Shown here: piece by piece, positions 44,393 through 53,802 of the stretch
Layout of the letters: the number at the start of each line of letters is the position of its first letter
Position numbering within the stretch: position 1 is the stretch's first letter
Assembly (NCBI RefSeq): GCF_004341625.1
Contig: NZ_SLZG01000021.1
Span: forward strand, 25,447-89,446
Source: Rhizobium sp. BK376
GTDB taxonomy: Bacteria > Pseudomonadota > Alphaproteobacteria > Rhizobiales > Rhizobiaceae
Reading direction: 5' to 3'
Length of the DNA stretch: 64,000 nucleotides
Made by a program: the position numbers and the translations under genes
Notes under the pieces: model-generated
What the model was told of the DNA's origin: nothing
Seen by the model: only the letters and a program-made list of their open reading frames with translations
The model's database searches: none

Positions 44393-45991
44393 TTGCTGCA
44401 GAAGAGCACATCCGTCGGCGCGCCCGGCTATCCCGTCGAGCGTCGGCCGTCATCGGTCGCAGCCGCGCCGCGTAGCCGCATGCCGCATGCGTCGGTCGTG
44501 ATCTTCGCCTCCGTCGTCTCCCTGTTCAGCCTCGTGCCGCTCGGCTTCATCGTCTGGATCACCATCCAGACCGGCTGGCATCAGGTGATCGCCCTTGTCT
44601 TTCGTGGCCGCGTCGGCGAATTGCTGGTCAACACGGTCCTGCTCGAAGTCTGCACCATCCCGCTTTCGATCCTGCTTGCCGTCACCCTTGCATGGCTGAC
44701 GGAGCGCACGGATATTCCGCATGCCCGGCTCTGGTCCTGGCTTGCCGTCGCGCCGCTTGCCGTTCCGGCCTTCGTGCATAGCTATGCCTGGGTCAGCCTC
44801 GTGCCCGGCATGCGCGGCCTCTGGAGCGGCGTCCTCGTCTCCGTTCTCGCCTACTATCCGTTCCTCTACCTGCCGGTTGCCGCAGCCCTTCGTCGGCTGG
44901 ATCCGGCAATCGAGGATGCCGCGGCTTCGCTCGGGCTGAACCCCTGGCGCGTCTTCTTCCGCGCAGTCCTGCCGCAGCTTCGCCTTGCCATCTGCGGCGG
45001 CTCGCTGCTGATCGGCCTGCATCTCCTGTCGGAATACGGTCTCTTCGTGATGATCCGCTTCGACACCTTCGCGACCGCGATCGTCGATCAGTTCCAGTCG
45101 GCTTATAACAGCCCGGCTGCCAATATGCTCGGCGGCGTGCTCGTCCTCTCCTGCCTGCTGCTGCTTGGCCTCGAAACGCTGATCCGCGGCAACGAGCGCT
45201 ACGCCCGCGTCGGCTCCGGCGCGGCCCGCCCGGCCGATCGCCGCCGGCTCGGCTGGATGGTGCTACCGGCTGTCGCGCTGCCGATCGCAACCGCAGTGCT
45301 CACCATTGGCGTCCCCTTCGTGACGCTCGCCCGCTGGCTTGTCATCGGTGGCCTCGGTATCTGGAATGCCGAGGTCAGCTCGACTTTCCTGCAGACGATT
45401 GGGCTTGCGATTGTGGGCGGCATACTGGCAACCGTTGCCGCAGCGCCGATGGCCTGGCTGTCCGTTCGCGCGCCTGGCCGCCTCCAGCGCGTGCTCGAGG
45501 CCTGCCATTACTACGTCGGCTCGCTGCCGGGCGTCGTCGTGGCGCTCGCTTTGGTGTCGATTACCGTCCGGCTGATCCTGCCGCTCTACCAGACCTTCGC
45601 GACGCTGCTGCTCGCCTATGTCCTGTTGTTCCTGCCGCGTGCCATGGTCGGCCTACGCGCCAGCATCGCCCAGGCGCCCGTCGAGCTCGAGCGCGCCGCC
45701 ATGGCGCTCGGCCGCACGCCCGCTCAGGCGATGCGGCAGATCACCATGCGCCTTGCAGCACCCGGCGCCGCTGCCAGCGTCGCGCTCGTCGCCCTCGGCA
45801 TTACCAATGAACTTACCGCGACACTGATGCTGTCGCCGAACGGAACCGAGACGCTGGCCACGAAATTCTGGTCGCTGACCAGCGAGATCGACTATGTCTC
45901 GGCTGCACCCTATGCCTTCATGATGGTAGTCCTGTCGCTGCCGCTCACCCTTCTTCTCTACATGCAATCCAAGCGGACATCAGGGCAATGA
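44393..45991 (+). CDS. Fe(III) ABC transporter permease (FbpB-like, fused double domain)
   Basis: A 532-aa inner-membrane protein with two permease modules, each ending in an EAA loop: LDPAIEDAAASLGLNPWRVFFRAVLPQL and PVELERAAMALGRTPAQAMRQITMRLA (key residues E-A-A-x3-G). Fusion is normal for FbpB/SfuB. The start is uncertain: TTG 44393 (LLQKSTSVG) has GCGGA nearby, and other TTG codons lie upstream. Its ATGA stop overlaps the ATPase gene. With its neighbours it forms a complete importer. Confidence 0.88.
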   Translation: MLQKSTSVGAPGYPVERRPSSVAAAPRSRMPHASVVIFASVVSLFSLVPLGFIVWITIQTGWHQVIALVFRGRVGELLVNTVLLEVCTIPLSILLAVTLAWLTERTDIPHARLWSWLAVAPLAVPAFVHSYAWVSLVPGMRGLWSGVLVSVLAYYPFLYLPVAAALRRLDPAIEDAAASLGLNPWRVFFRAVLPQLRLAICGGSLLIGLHLLSEYGLFVMIRFDTFATAIVDQFQSAYNSPAANMLGGVLVLSCLLLLGLETLIRGNERYARVGSGAARPADRRRLGWMVLPAVALPIATAVLTIGVPFVTLARWLVIGGLGIWNAEVSSTFLQTIGLAIVGGILATVAAAPMAWLSVRAPGRLQRVLEACHYYVGSLPGVVVALALVSITVRLILPLYQTFATLLLAYVLLFLPRAMVGLRASIAQAPVELERAAMALGRTPAQAMRQITMRLAAPGAAASVALVALGITNELTATLMLSPNGTETLATKFWSLTSEIDYVSAAPYAFMMVVLSLPLTLLLYMQSKRTSGQ

Positions 45992-47052
45992 CCTTTCTGG
46001 CGATCAGGGATATCAGCAAGAATTACGGCCATGTGTCTGCACTCGCCGGGATCGATCTCGAAGTGCCGGCCGGCAGCCGCACCGCGATCGTCGGCCCCTC
46101 GGGCTCCGGCAAGACGACCCTGCTGCGCATCATCGCTGGCTTTGAAACACCCGATACCGGCAAGCTGATCCTCGAAGGCGAGACGCTGGCGGATGGCCCG
46201 TCCATCGTGCCGGCCCACCGCCGTGGCATCGGCATCGTCTCGCAGGACGGCGCGCTTTTCCCGCATCTGAGCGTCTCCGAGAATATCGGCTTCGGCATAG
46301 AACGCGGCGCAACTGACCGCGATCAGCGTATCGGCGACCTCATCGACATGGTCGAACTCGACCGCGGCATGCTCAGCCGCCGCCCGCACGAGCTGTCGGG
46401 CGGTCAGCAGCAGCGCGTGGCGCTTGCCCGCGCGCTCGGGCGCAAGCCGCGTCTCATGCTGCTCGATGAGCCTTTTTCGGCGCTCGACACCGGCCTGCGC
46501 GAAAACATGCGCAAGGCGGTCGCCCGCGTGCTGCAGGCGGCAGGCATCACGGCAATACTGGTCACGCACGACCAAGCCGAGGCGCTGTCCTTTGCCGATC
46601 AGGTTGCCGTATTGCGCGAGGGAAGGCTGATCCAGGCGGGTACGCCGCAGGCGCTCTACCTGACGCCTCGTGATCGCGACACGGCGACGTTCCTCGGAGA
46701 CGCGATCCTGCTGCCCGCGGAGCTGGGCGACGGATTTGCCGATTGCGCGCTCGGCCGCATCGCCGTCGACGCGGGCGGTCGCCGGGGCAATGCCGAGATC
46801 ATGCTGCGGCCGGAACAGCTGTTCCTGACATCGACCGGATACGATGAAATCGACGCCGGCGGTTGCCACGGAACGGTGTCGGATGTCGAGTTTGGCGGCG
46901 CGCTCTGCACGATCACGCTGTTGCTCGCCAATGCGAATGGCGGCAATCCGCTATTGGTGCGCAGCTCCAGCGCAAGGCTTCCGGCGGTCGGCAGCAATGT
47001 GCGCGTGACCGTGCTCGGCAAGGCGCACGTCTTCGATATCGCCGGCAGCTAA
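45988..47052 (+). CDS. Fe(III) ABC transporter ATP-binding protein (FbpC-like)
   Basis: The ATPase of the system, 354 aa. Walker A is GPSGSGKTT near residue 36, the signature is LSGGQQQRVALARAL, Walker B is LMLLDEPFSALD, and the His loop is ILVTHDQAEAL. The C-terminal TOBE-like domain (LRPEQLFLTS) is usual in this subgroup. The ATG overlaps the permease stop by four bases. Confidence 0.93.
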   Translation: MTFLAIRDISKNYGHVSALAGIDLEVPAGSRTAIVGPSGSGKTTLLRIIAGFETPDTGKLILEGETLADGPSIVPAHRRGIGIVSQDGALFPHLSVSENIGFGIERGATDRDQRIGDLIDMVELDRGMLSRRPHELSGGQQQRVALARALGRKPRLMLLDEPFSALDTGLRENMRKAVARVLQAAGITAILVTHDQAEALSFADQVAVLREGRLIQAGTPQALYLTPRDRDTATFLGDAILLPAELGDGFADCALGRIAVDAGGRRGNAEIMLRPEQLFLTSTGYDEIDAGGCHGTVSDVEFGGALCTITLLLANANGGNPLLVRSSSARLPAVGSNVRVTVLGKAHVFDIAGS

Positions 47053-47154
47053 GTTCTCCTCAGCGATACCGGTTGAATCCGTCGCCCTTTTGCGAAACAA
47101 GAGGTGGAGCGCAGTCCGCCAGATCGGTCGCGGCTGCCAGGAGGACGCGCATTC

Positions 47155-48324
47155 ATGCCCATATCCCAGCGGATCATCGACGATCTCCCCTTCTTGACGG
47201 CATTGCGCCATAACCTCCACGCCCATCCCGAACTGGGATTCGAGGAGGAGCGGACTAGCGGCATCGTGGCCGGTTTGCTGGAGGAGTTGGGGATCGAGGT
47301 CCATCGCGGTCTCGGCAAGACAGGCGTTGTCGGCAAGCTGCAGATCGGCAACGGAACCCGTACCATCGGCCTTCGCGCCGATATGGATGCACTCGCCATG
47401 CCCGAGATGGCAAATCGGCCATACAAATCGATAGTGGCGGGCAAGATGCATGCCTGCGGCCATGACGGCCATACCACGATGCTGATCGGCGCCGCCCGGC
47501 ATCTGGCCGCGACGCGCAATTTTTCCGGCACGGTGCATTTCATCTTCCAGCCGGCCGAGGAAGGACGAGGCGGCGCAAAGCGCATGGTCCAGGAAGGCCT
47601 GTTCGACCTCTTTCCCTGCGATGCCGTCTACGGCCTGCACAACATGCCGGGCCTCGACGTGGATGAAATGGCCGTCGTCGAGGGGCCGCAGCTTGCCTCG
47701 TCGGACAGCTGGCGCATCACCTTCCGCGGGACCGGGACGCATGGTGCCAAGCCCCATCTCGGCAAGGACCCGATCACGGCGGCCGCAACCTTTCTTTCCT
47801 CGCTGCAGACCATCGTCGGCCGCGTCGTCGATCCGCTGCAGCCGGCGGTCGTCAGCGCCTGCTCGCTGCGGGCCGGCGACCCCAAGGCTTTGAATGTCAT
47901 CCCGGATACGGTCGATATCGGCGGTACCGCGCGAGCCTATACGCCGGCGGTGCGCGACCAGCTTGAAGAGGAAATCGGACGACTGGCTCATGGTACAGCA
48001 GCCATGTACGGCATTGCCGTCGACTACGCCTTCGAGCGCCGCATCCCGCCCGTCGTCAACGATCCGGATGCCACGGCCCGGGCGCTGAAGGCGGCGCAAA
48101 CTGTTTTCGGCAGCAAGGTGCTCACCCGCTTCCCGCCCTCCACCGCCGGCGACGATTTCGCCTTCTTCGGCCAGCAGGCGCCCGGATGCTATGTCTGGCT
48201 CGGCAACGGCCCTGCCATCGCCGGCGCACTCCATCACAACACGTCCTACGACTTCAGCGACGACGCCATTGCGTCAGGCGTAGCCTTCTGGACGACCCTG
48301 GTCGAGCAGGAACTGGGTGAGTAA
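47155..48324 (+). CDS. M20 family amidohydrolase (hippurate hydrolase-like)
   Basis: A 389-aa zinc-dependent amidohydrolase of the M20D group. Metal-binding and catalytic motifs are CGHDGHTTML (near residue 99), PAEEGRGGAKRMV with Glu, HNMPG, GTHGAKPHLGKDP and the C-terminal HHNTSYDFSD. Substrates in the family include N-acyl amino acids, hippurate and indole-amino acid conjugates. AGGAGG lies 10 bases before ATG 47155. It begins 102 bp after the ABC ATPase and may or may not be in the same transcript. Confidence 0.9.
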   Translation: MPISQRIIDDLPFLTALRHNLHAHPELGFEEERTSGIVAGLLEELGIEVHRGLGKTGVVGKLQIGNGTRTIGLRADMDALAMPEMANRPYKSIVAGKMHACGHDGHTTMLIGAARHLAATRNFSGTVHFIFQPAEEGRGGAKRMVQEGLFDLFPCDAVYGLHNMPGLDVDEMAVVEGPQLASSDSWRITFRGTGTHGAKPHLGKDPITAAATFLSSLQTIVGRVVDPLQPAVVSACSLRAGDPKALNVIPDTVDIGGTARAYTPAVRDQLEEEIGRLAHGTAAMYGIAVDYAFERRIPPVVNDPDATARALKAAQTVFGSKVLTRFPPSTAGDDFAFFGQQAPGCYVWLGNGPAIAGALHHNTSYDFSDDAIASGVAFWTTLVEQELGE

Positions 48325-48371
48325 GGAGAATTCCCTTCTCCCCCGGGGAAGAAGAGACTCGCGCGGCGCCC

Positions 48372-50150
48372 TCACAGCACCAGCGTTTCCATCAACGTCC
48401 CTGCCACCACATCGGCAATGCCGCGGTCGGTCTGGTGCGGCCCGACATTGCAGGCGAGCGTGGCGCCGAAGCAGGCCTTGAAGACCAGATAGGGCGGCTG
48501 CCAGTCGACGATCTTTTCCATCGCCTTGCGAAGCCCGCGAAACGCCTCTGCGGTGTCGCTGAGATCGGCCTCGCTGACGAGACCTGACAGAGGCAGCGGC
48601 AGAATCGCCTCGATCTTCCCATCGAGCGCCACCGCCATGCCGCCGCCGGCAGCGATGACGGCGTTTGCGGCGACCGTCATGTCGCGGACATTGCCGCCGA
48701 ACAGCGTGAGGTTATGGCTGTCGTGCGAAACGGTCGTGCAGAAGGCGCCGCGCCATTCGCCCCAGCCGGTTAGGAAACCGACCCGCGGCCGGCTGTCCGC
48801 CTTGCCGTGGCGGTGCACGACCGAGATCATTGTGCTGCCGGGCGGCGGAACGACGAAACCGTCGTTGACATCCGCTTCCACCTCGCCCCATTGGGTGAAA
48901 CGCGGCCGGTCGATCGTTGCGACACGGACGCGCTTGCCTGATGCCGGCAACCGGAAATCCGCCTCAGACAGGAGAGACAGCTTGACCGAGCCATGAAGCG
49001 GGGTCGTATCGATCCGCGGCAGCGAGCTGAGGATTTGTCCATCCCGGGCCACGGACTTGCCATTGACGATGACGTGCCTGGCTTTGAAATCCGAGAGATT
49101 TTCGAAGAGAACGAGGTCGGCGCGACGGCCGGCGGCGACCAGTCCGAGATCGGCGCGGCCAAGCCGCATGGCGGCGTTCAGCGTCGCCGCCCGCAGCGCC
49201 CATTCCGGCTTCAGCCCGTCGCGGACAAGGCGACGGATGACATCGTCGAGACCGCCGTCGAAATGCAATTCGTCCGGAAAGACGTCGTCGGTGCAGAGCG
49301 TCACCGTCTGTGGCATGTGGCCCAGACCGTTGATGACTTCGACGAACTGTTGCAGCAGATGGTCGTGCGAGCCGCGCAGCTCGATCGTCAGGCCCGCCTG
49401 CAGCTTGGAAAGAAGATCGGCCCCCGATGTCAGCTCGTGATCGGAGGATACGCCGGCCGCCATGAAGGCATTGAGATCGGCTCCCTCCAATCCGCGTGCG
49501 TGGCCGCAGACGAGTTTGCCGGATTTGAGCCCCGCATTGACGATTGCGGTCATGCGCGGATCGCCGTCGATGACGCCGCGCATGTTCATGACCTCGGCGA
49601 CCCCGCCAATATCCTTCCAGGAGAGCATGTCGGCCATGTCGCCCGCGTCGAAATCGGCGCCCGCCATTTCAAGGCCAGGGGCGGACGGGACGCAGGAGGG
49701 GGCAAGCGGAATGACGCGCAGGGGCAGCTGGCGTCTGGCTTCTATCGCCCACCGCACACCGTCAAGCCCATGTACATTGCCGAACTCATGCGGATCCCAG
49801 AGAATGGTGGTCACACCACGCGGCAGCACGGCTTCCGCATAGGCGGCCGGCGTCACCATCGAGCTTTCGATATGCATATGCGTGTCGATCAGGCCGGGCG
49901 TGATGAAACAACCCGATGCATCGATCACTTCAGCCGCATCCAAGCGCGTGCCTGCCGGGTGGACGCTTGATATCAGCGGCCCGACGATCCCGATGTCCGC
50001 CGGCCGGATCTGACCGGTCACCATATCGACAAGCTGTCCGCCGACAACAAGACGATCGAAGGGACGGCCGCCGCGGGCCGCCGCGACGGCGCCGGCGCGC
50101 AGGTCCGGATCGTTCAGGTCGGCAGGCTCGTGGGGGGACTGCTGGTTCAT
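48372..50150 (-). CDS. ade: Adenine deaminase
   Basis: Converts adenine to hypoxanthine. The 592-aa protein is an amidohydrolase of the Ade family: TPGLIDTHMHIESSM (metal-binding HxH), WDPHEFGNVHG, CGHARGLEGADLNAFMAAGVSSDHE, CTDDVFPDEL and the C-terminal HDSHNLTLFGGN. Length is typical (about 590). The ATG overlaps the nucleoside hydrolase stop by four bases, so free adenine released by that enzyme would be handled next. It is the last gene of the operon. Confidence 0.94.
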   Translation of the reverse strand: MNQQSPHEPADLNDPDLRAGAVAAARGGRPFDRLVVGGQLVDMVTGQIRPADIGIVGPLISSVHPAGTRLDAAEVIDASGCFITPGLIDTHMHIESSMVTPAAYAEAVLPRGVTTILWDPHEFGNVHGLDGVRWAIEARRQLPLRVIPLAPSCVPSAPGLEMAGADFDAGDMADMLSWKDIGGVAEVMNMRGVIDGDPRMTAIVNAGLKSGKLVCGHARGLEGADLNAFMAAGVSSDHELTSGADLLSKLQAGLTIELRGSHDHLLQQFVEVINGLGHMPQTVTLCTDDVFPDELHFDGGLDDVIRRLVRDGLKPEWALRAATLNAAMRLGRADLGLVAAGRRADLVLFENLSDFKARHVIVNGKSVARDGQILSSLPRIDTTPLHGSVKLSLLSEADFRLPASGKRVRVATIDRPRFTQWGEVEADVNDGFVVPPPGSTMISVVHRHGKADSRPRVGFLTGWGEWRGAFCTTVSHDSHNLTLFGGNVRDMTVAANAVIAAGGGMAVALDGKIEAILPLPLSGLVSEADLSDTAEAFRGLRKAMEKIVDWQPPYLVFKACFGATLACNVGPHQTDRGIADVVAGTLMETLVL

Positions 50151-51070
50151 TGGCGTGCCTCATTGGCAAGCGCGCCGAGAATGATGACCCGAGCCATGTC
50201 GGCATCGATCTCTGACGCGAAATATGCATTGAAATTTCCATGCGAGGCGCGCGTCTCGACGACGGTACGCCCACGCGTATGCTGGCCCTGAAGCTCGACA
50301 TCGATCCGGGCATGGCGGAAGGTGACGATCTCAGGCGCGATGAAGATGGCAGCGGCGGTCGGATCGTAGAGCGCCATTGCCGGCCGGCCGCGGCTGATGG
50401 CGATATTGATATAGCCGGCTAATAAATCTGCCAGCAATTCGGCATTCTTTCCAGATATCTGGCGCAGGCAGTCCGCATCTTCGGGCCTTGCCAGCACTTT
50501 CCTGCAGATATCGAGATCGACCATCTTCAGCGGCAATCCATGCGAAAGCACGATTGCCAGCGCATCCGGATCGGCAAAGGCGTTGAATTCGGCCGAGGCC
50601 GTATGGTTCCCGGATGTGACACCACCGCCCATCCACGTCAGGTCGGTGATGCGATCGGCAAGGTCGGGTCGGGCGAGCGCCAGTGCAGATATATTGGTGA
50701 GTGGCCCCAGCGCAAGGATGCGCCTCGGGCCTGTCCCTTCTTCGAGCCAGCGGCAGAGCGCCTCGAACGCGTTGCTGAGCGGCAGTTCGGGAGCGGCGGG
50801 CAAGCTCTTGCCTGTTGTCGACATGCCGCTATCGCCGAGAATGCGTTGCGCGGTCTCGAGCTTGCCGAGAACGGGAAGCGCCCGACCGGAATGGATCGGA
50901 AACGACCAGCTGAAGGCCGCGGCAGCACTCCCGGCGTTGGCGCGCACCTGCTCGAGCGGCGCATTGCCCATGACAAGCGAGACGCCGTCGATTTCAATGT
51001 TCGAGTGCGCGACCACGAGAATGGCTGCGATATCGTCGAACCCCATATCGGTATCGATCCAGACGCCCAT
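50147..51070 (-). CDS. Nucleoside hydrolase (inosine-uridine preferring family)
   Basis: Hydrolyses the N-glycosidic bond of nucleosides to base and ribose. The 307-aa protein has the calcium-binding aspartate cluster DTDMGFDD at residues 6-13 at the very N-terminus, ILALGPLTNISALALARPDL, and the WMGGG and EFNAFADPDA motifs. I start it at ATG 51070: AGGTGA lies seven bases upstream and overlaps the stop of the ABC ATPase gene. Upstream ABC genes and downstream adenine deaminase set its context as purine salvage. Confidence 0.92.
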   Translation of the reverse strand: MGVWIDTDMGFDDIAAILVVAHSNIEIDGVSLVMGNAPLEQVRANAGSAAAAFSWSFPIHSGRALPVLGKLETAQRILGDSGMSTTGKSLPAAPELPLSNAFEALCRWLEEGTGPRRILALGPLTNISALALARPDLADRITDLTWMGGGVTSGNHTASAEFNAFADPDALAIVLSHGLPLKMVDLDICRKVLARPEDADCLRQISGKNAELLADLLAGYINIAISRGRPAMALYDPTAAAIFIAPEIVTFRHARIDVELQGQHTRGRTVVETRASHGNFNAYFASEIDADMARVIILGALANEARQ

Positions 51071-51074
51071 GATC

Positions 51075-52103
51075 TCACCTGAACTTCTTGAGAGGAGCGG
51101 CTGCCGCAACGGGCAGGTCGAAGGCAAGCTCGTCGCCCATGGCATGGCCGGGCTTTGCAGCATCGATCTCGGCCTTGATCGGCCCCAGCGGCGTATCGAG
51201 CAGATATTCGCGGGTGCTGCCGGCAAAGGACGTGCCGCGCACGGTCCCCCGGAACGGACCGGAACCCAGCGTGACGGCGCGCGGCCGCCATGCGAGGCCC
51301 GCCGCATCGGATGGCGCAGGCTCAGAAAGCGTAATCGCACCCTTTGCCGTCTTGAGCTTGCTGCCATCAAGCGCAAACACATTCTCGAAGCCGACAAAAT
51401 CGGCGACGAAAGCCGAAATCGGCCTGTTGTAGATATCCTCTGGCGTGCCGATCTGTTCGATGCGGCCATTCAGCATGACGACAATGCGGTCGGCTAGCGC
51501 CAGGGCCTCGCCCTGATCATGGGTGACGAAGATCATGGTGACGCCGGTTTCCTTCTGCACGCGCTGCAGTTCGGTGCGCATTTCGAGCCGCAGCCGGGCG
51601 TCGAGGTTGGAGAGCGGCTCGTCGAGCAGCAGCACCTTCGGTTCCATCACCATGGAGCGGGCAAGGGCGACGCGCTGCTGCTGGCCGCCGGAAAGTTCGC
51701 CCGGCTTGCGGCCCGCAAAATTGGCAAGGCCGACCGATTTGAGGCCAGAACCGACGCGCGCATCAAGCTCCTGGCCGCGCATGCCCTTGAGACGAAGGCC
51801 GAAAGCTACGTTTTCATAGACGGTCAGATGTGGAAACAGCGCGTAGGACTGGAACACGAGGCCGACAGCGCGTTTGTTGGCGGAAACCCGCGTGACGTCG
51901 GCACCATCGAGTTTGATCTTGCCGGAGGTGGGGTTGAGGAGCCCGGCAATCGCCCGCATGGTCGTGGTCTTGCCGCAGCCAGAGGGGCCGAGCAGCGCAA
52001 CAAGTTCGCCCTTGGCGATCGACAGGTCGAGATCCCCGACCGCGACCGTGTCGCCATAGGCAAGCGTCAGCTTCTCCAGCGAGAGATAGGCGGCATCAGA
52101 CAT
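51075..52103 (-). CDS. ABC transporter ATP-binding protein, PotA-type
   Basis: The ATPase of the importer, 342 aa. Walker A is GPSGCGKTTT near residue 40, the signature LSGGQQQRVALARSM, Walker B VLLLDEPLSNLD, and His loop IFVTHDQGEAL, with a C-terminal TOBE domain. It follows the second permease with a short overlap (52096-52103) and is five bases before the nucleoside hydrolase ATG. Confidence 0.94.
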   Translation of the reverse strand: MSDAAYLSLEKLTLAYGDTVAVGDLDLSIAKGELVALLGPSGCGKTTTMRAIAGLLNPTSGKIKLDGADVTRVSANKRAVGLVFQSYALFPHLTVYENVAFGLRLKGMRGQELDARVGSGLKSVGLANFAGRKPGELSGGQQQRVALARSMVMEPKVLLLDEPLSNLDARLRLEMRTELQRVQKETGVTMIFVTHDQGEALALADRIVVMLNGRIEQIGTPEDIYNRPISAFVADFVGFENVFALDGSKLKTAKGAITLSEPAPSDAAGLAWRPRAVTLGSGPFRGTVRGTSFAGSTREYLLDTPLGPIKAEIDAAKPGHAMGDELAFDLPVAAAAPLKKFR

Positions 52104-52875
52104 AGCGGGAGAATCCTAGAAAGCGTTCGGCAAGGAAGACGATGCCGATGGAAAGAAAAGCGAGCAGCGAGGAGAGGGCGGCGACGGAGGGATCATAGGT
52201 CGTTTCCATGTAGCCCAGCATGTCGATCGGCATCGTCTGGATACCGGGGCCCGACAGAAACAGCGAGACCGGCACCTGGTTGAAGCTGGTGACGAAGCCG
52301 AGGATGAAAGCGGCCAGCACGCCGCCTCTGATATTCGGCAGCACGACGCGGAAGAAGGCGCCAATCCGCGAGGAACCGAGCAACACCGCCGCTTCCTCTA
52401 TGTCCGAGCGCAGATTGTTGAGGCTCGCCGACACGACACGCACGGCATAGGGCAGCACCAGCGCTGTATGGGCAAAGAACAGCGCCACCGTAATGCTGAA
52501 GGCGAAAGGCACGACGAGATAGCGCAGGATCGCGAGGCCCACGATGATGCCGGGTACGATGATCGGCGAGGAGACGATGGTGCGGATCGTCTCGGCGAAA
52601 GGCAGTTTGTAGCGCGAGAGCGCATAGGCCGCCGGAATGCCTAACATCAGCGCGAAGATCGTGCCGCCAATCGCGAGAAACATCGACATGGCGAAACTGG
52701 CGCGGAAGCTGTCGACCGTAAAGACCTTGGCGACCCAGCGCAGCGACAGGCCCTGCGGCGGAAAGGCGAGCGTCTCGCCCGCCGAGAGCGAGGCGGCGAC
52801 GATGATGATGAAAGGCCCGATCAGAAAGGCCAGCACGAGAAAGAGCACGATTGGCGAAAACAGGCGTCGGCTCAT
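52096..52875 (-). CDS. ABC transporter permease, PotC-type
   Basis: A 259-aa inner-membrane permease with about six helices and the EAA loop LRSDIEEAAVLLGSSRIGAFFRVVLPNI (key residues EEAAxxxG). It pairs with the PotB-type permease to form the channel. It overlaps the first permease by four bases (52872-52875) and the ATPase gene by eight. Confidence 0.92.
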   Translation of the reverse strand: MSRRLFSPIVLFLVLAFLIGPFIIIVAASLSAGETLAFPPQGLSLRWVAKVFTVDSFRASFAMSMFLAIGGTIFALMLGIPAAYALSRYKLPFAETIRTIVSSPIIVPGIIVGLAILRYLVVPFAFSITVALFFAHTALVLPYAVRVVSASLNNLRSDIEEAAVLLGSSRIGAFFRVVLPNIRGGVLAAFILGFVTSFNQVPVSLFLSGPGIQTMPIDMLGYMETTYDPSVAALSSLLAFLSIGIVFLAERFLGFSRYV

Positions 52876-53723
52876 GGCATGGTCCTCGCAGCCTTGTTCT
52901 TCGCCGTGGCGAGACGTTTAAGCACCAGATTGGCGCCGAAGCTCATGACGATGAGGATGAAGGCGATGACGCTGGCAGAGACGAAATCATTGGAGACGGT
53001 GACGCGCTGGTAGAGCAGCGTCTCCAGCATCAACACCTTCGACCCGCCGAGGATGGCTGGCGTGATATAGGCGGTCAGCGAGCCGGTAAAGACGAGCGTT
53101 CCGCCGATCACAAGGCCTTCACGGGTGAGCGGCAGCACAACCTTCCAGAACACCTGAAGCCAGTTTGCGCCGAGCACGCGCGCCGCCGGAACGGCGTCCT
53201 TCGGCATGTTTTCGAGAGCGCTGATCAGGGAGAGGATCATCAGCGGCAGGAAGAGCTGGAGCAGGCCGATGAAGATCGCCGTCTCGCTGAACAGCAGCCT
53301 GAGCGGGGTCTCGCTGAGGCCGAGGCCGCGGATCGCCTCATTGACGATGCCGGTGCGCCCGAGGATGACGATCCACGCATAGGTGCGCGCGACCGGCGAA
53401 ATCATCAGCGGCAGCACCACGAGGCCAACCATGCGGCCCTTGCCCTTTGGCGGCAGGTTGACGATTGCGAAGGCAGCGGCATAGCCGATGACGGCGGAAA
53501 CGACGGTCACCTCAGCGCCGAGCCGCAGCGTGCGCAGGAAGACGGTCCGGTTCAGTGGCTCGGAAAAGAAGCCGGTATAGGCGGCAAGCGACCAGGTGCC
53601 GGCGGAGTGAAATCCTTCCGACAGCAGCAGCACGACCGGCACAAGGAAGACGACCGCCGCAAAAACTGCCGCCGGCAAGGCAAGCGCCATAGCCTCGGCC
53701 CTATTCTGGAACATCAAAACCAA
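52872..53723 (-). CDS. ABC transporter permease, PotB-type
   Basis: A 283-aa inner-membrane permease with about six helices. The EAA loop reads MPKDAVPAARVLGANWLQVFWKVVLPLT, a relaxed version of the consensus (A-A-x3-G). It is 79 bp after the binding-protein gene, and that gap holds a perfect hairpin. Confidence 0.92.
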   Translation of the reverse strand: MVLMFQNRAEAMALALPAAVFAAVVFLVPVVLLLSEGFHSAGTWSLAAYTGFFSEPLNRTVFLRTLRLGAEVTVVSAVIGYAAAFAIVNLPPKGKGRMVGLVVLPLMISPVARTYAWIVILGRTGIVNEAIRGLGLSETPLRLLFSETAIFIGLLQLFLPLMILSLISALENMPKDAVPAARVLGANWLQVFWKVVLPLTREGLVIGGTLVFTGSLTAYITPAILGGSKVLMLETLLYQRVTVSNDFVSASVIAFILIVMSFGANLVLKRLATAKNKAARTMP

Positions 53724-53758
53724 CCTTCATGAGCGCGGATTGTCGGAGCGGCGGGCAG

Positions 53759-53785
53759 GATATCCCGGCAAGGTACCGGGATATC
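53759..53785 (-). repeat. Inverted repeat/hairpin between binding-protein and permease genes
   Basis: GATATCCCGG and CCGGGATATC are perfect 10-bp inverted copies with a seven-base loop. There is no T-run after it, so it is more likely a stabilising or processing hairpin. The iron operon has a similar hairpin in the same relative position. Confidence 0.6.
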
Positions 53786-53802
53786 GTTATCAGTCATGGA
53801 CG

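Noticed and set aside
48325..48371. Short CTTCTCCCC/GGGGAAGAAG hairpin between the amidohydrolase and ade
   Set aside because: The pairing needs a bulge and no T-run follows; it is too weak to call as a terminator or RIME fragment.
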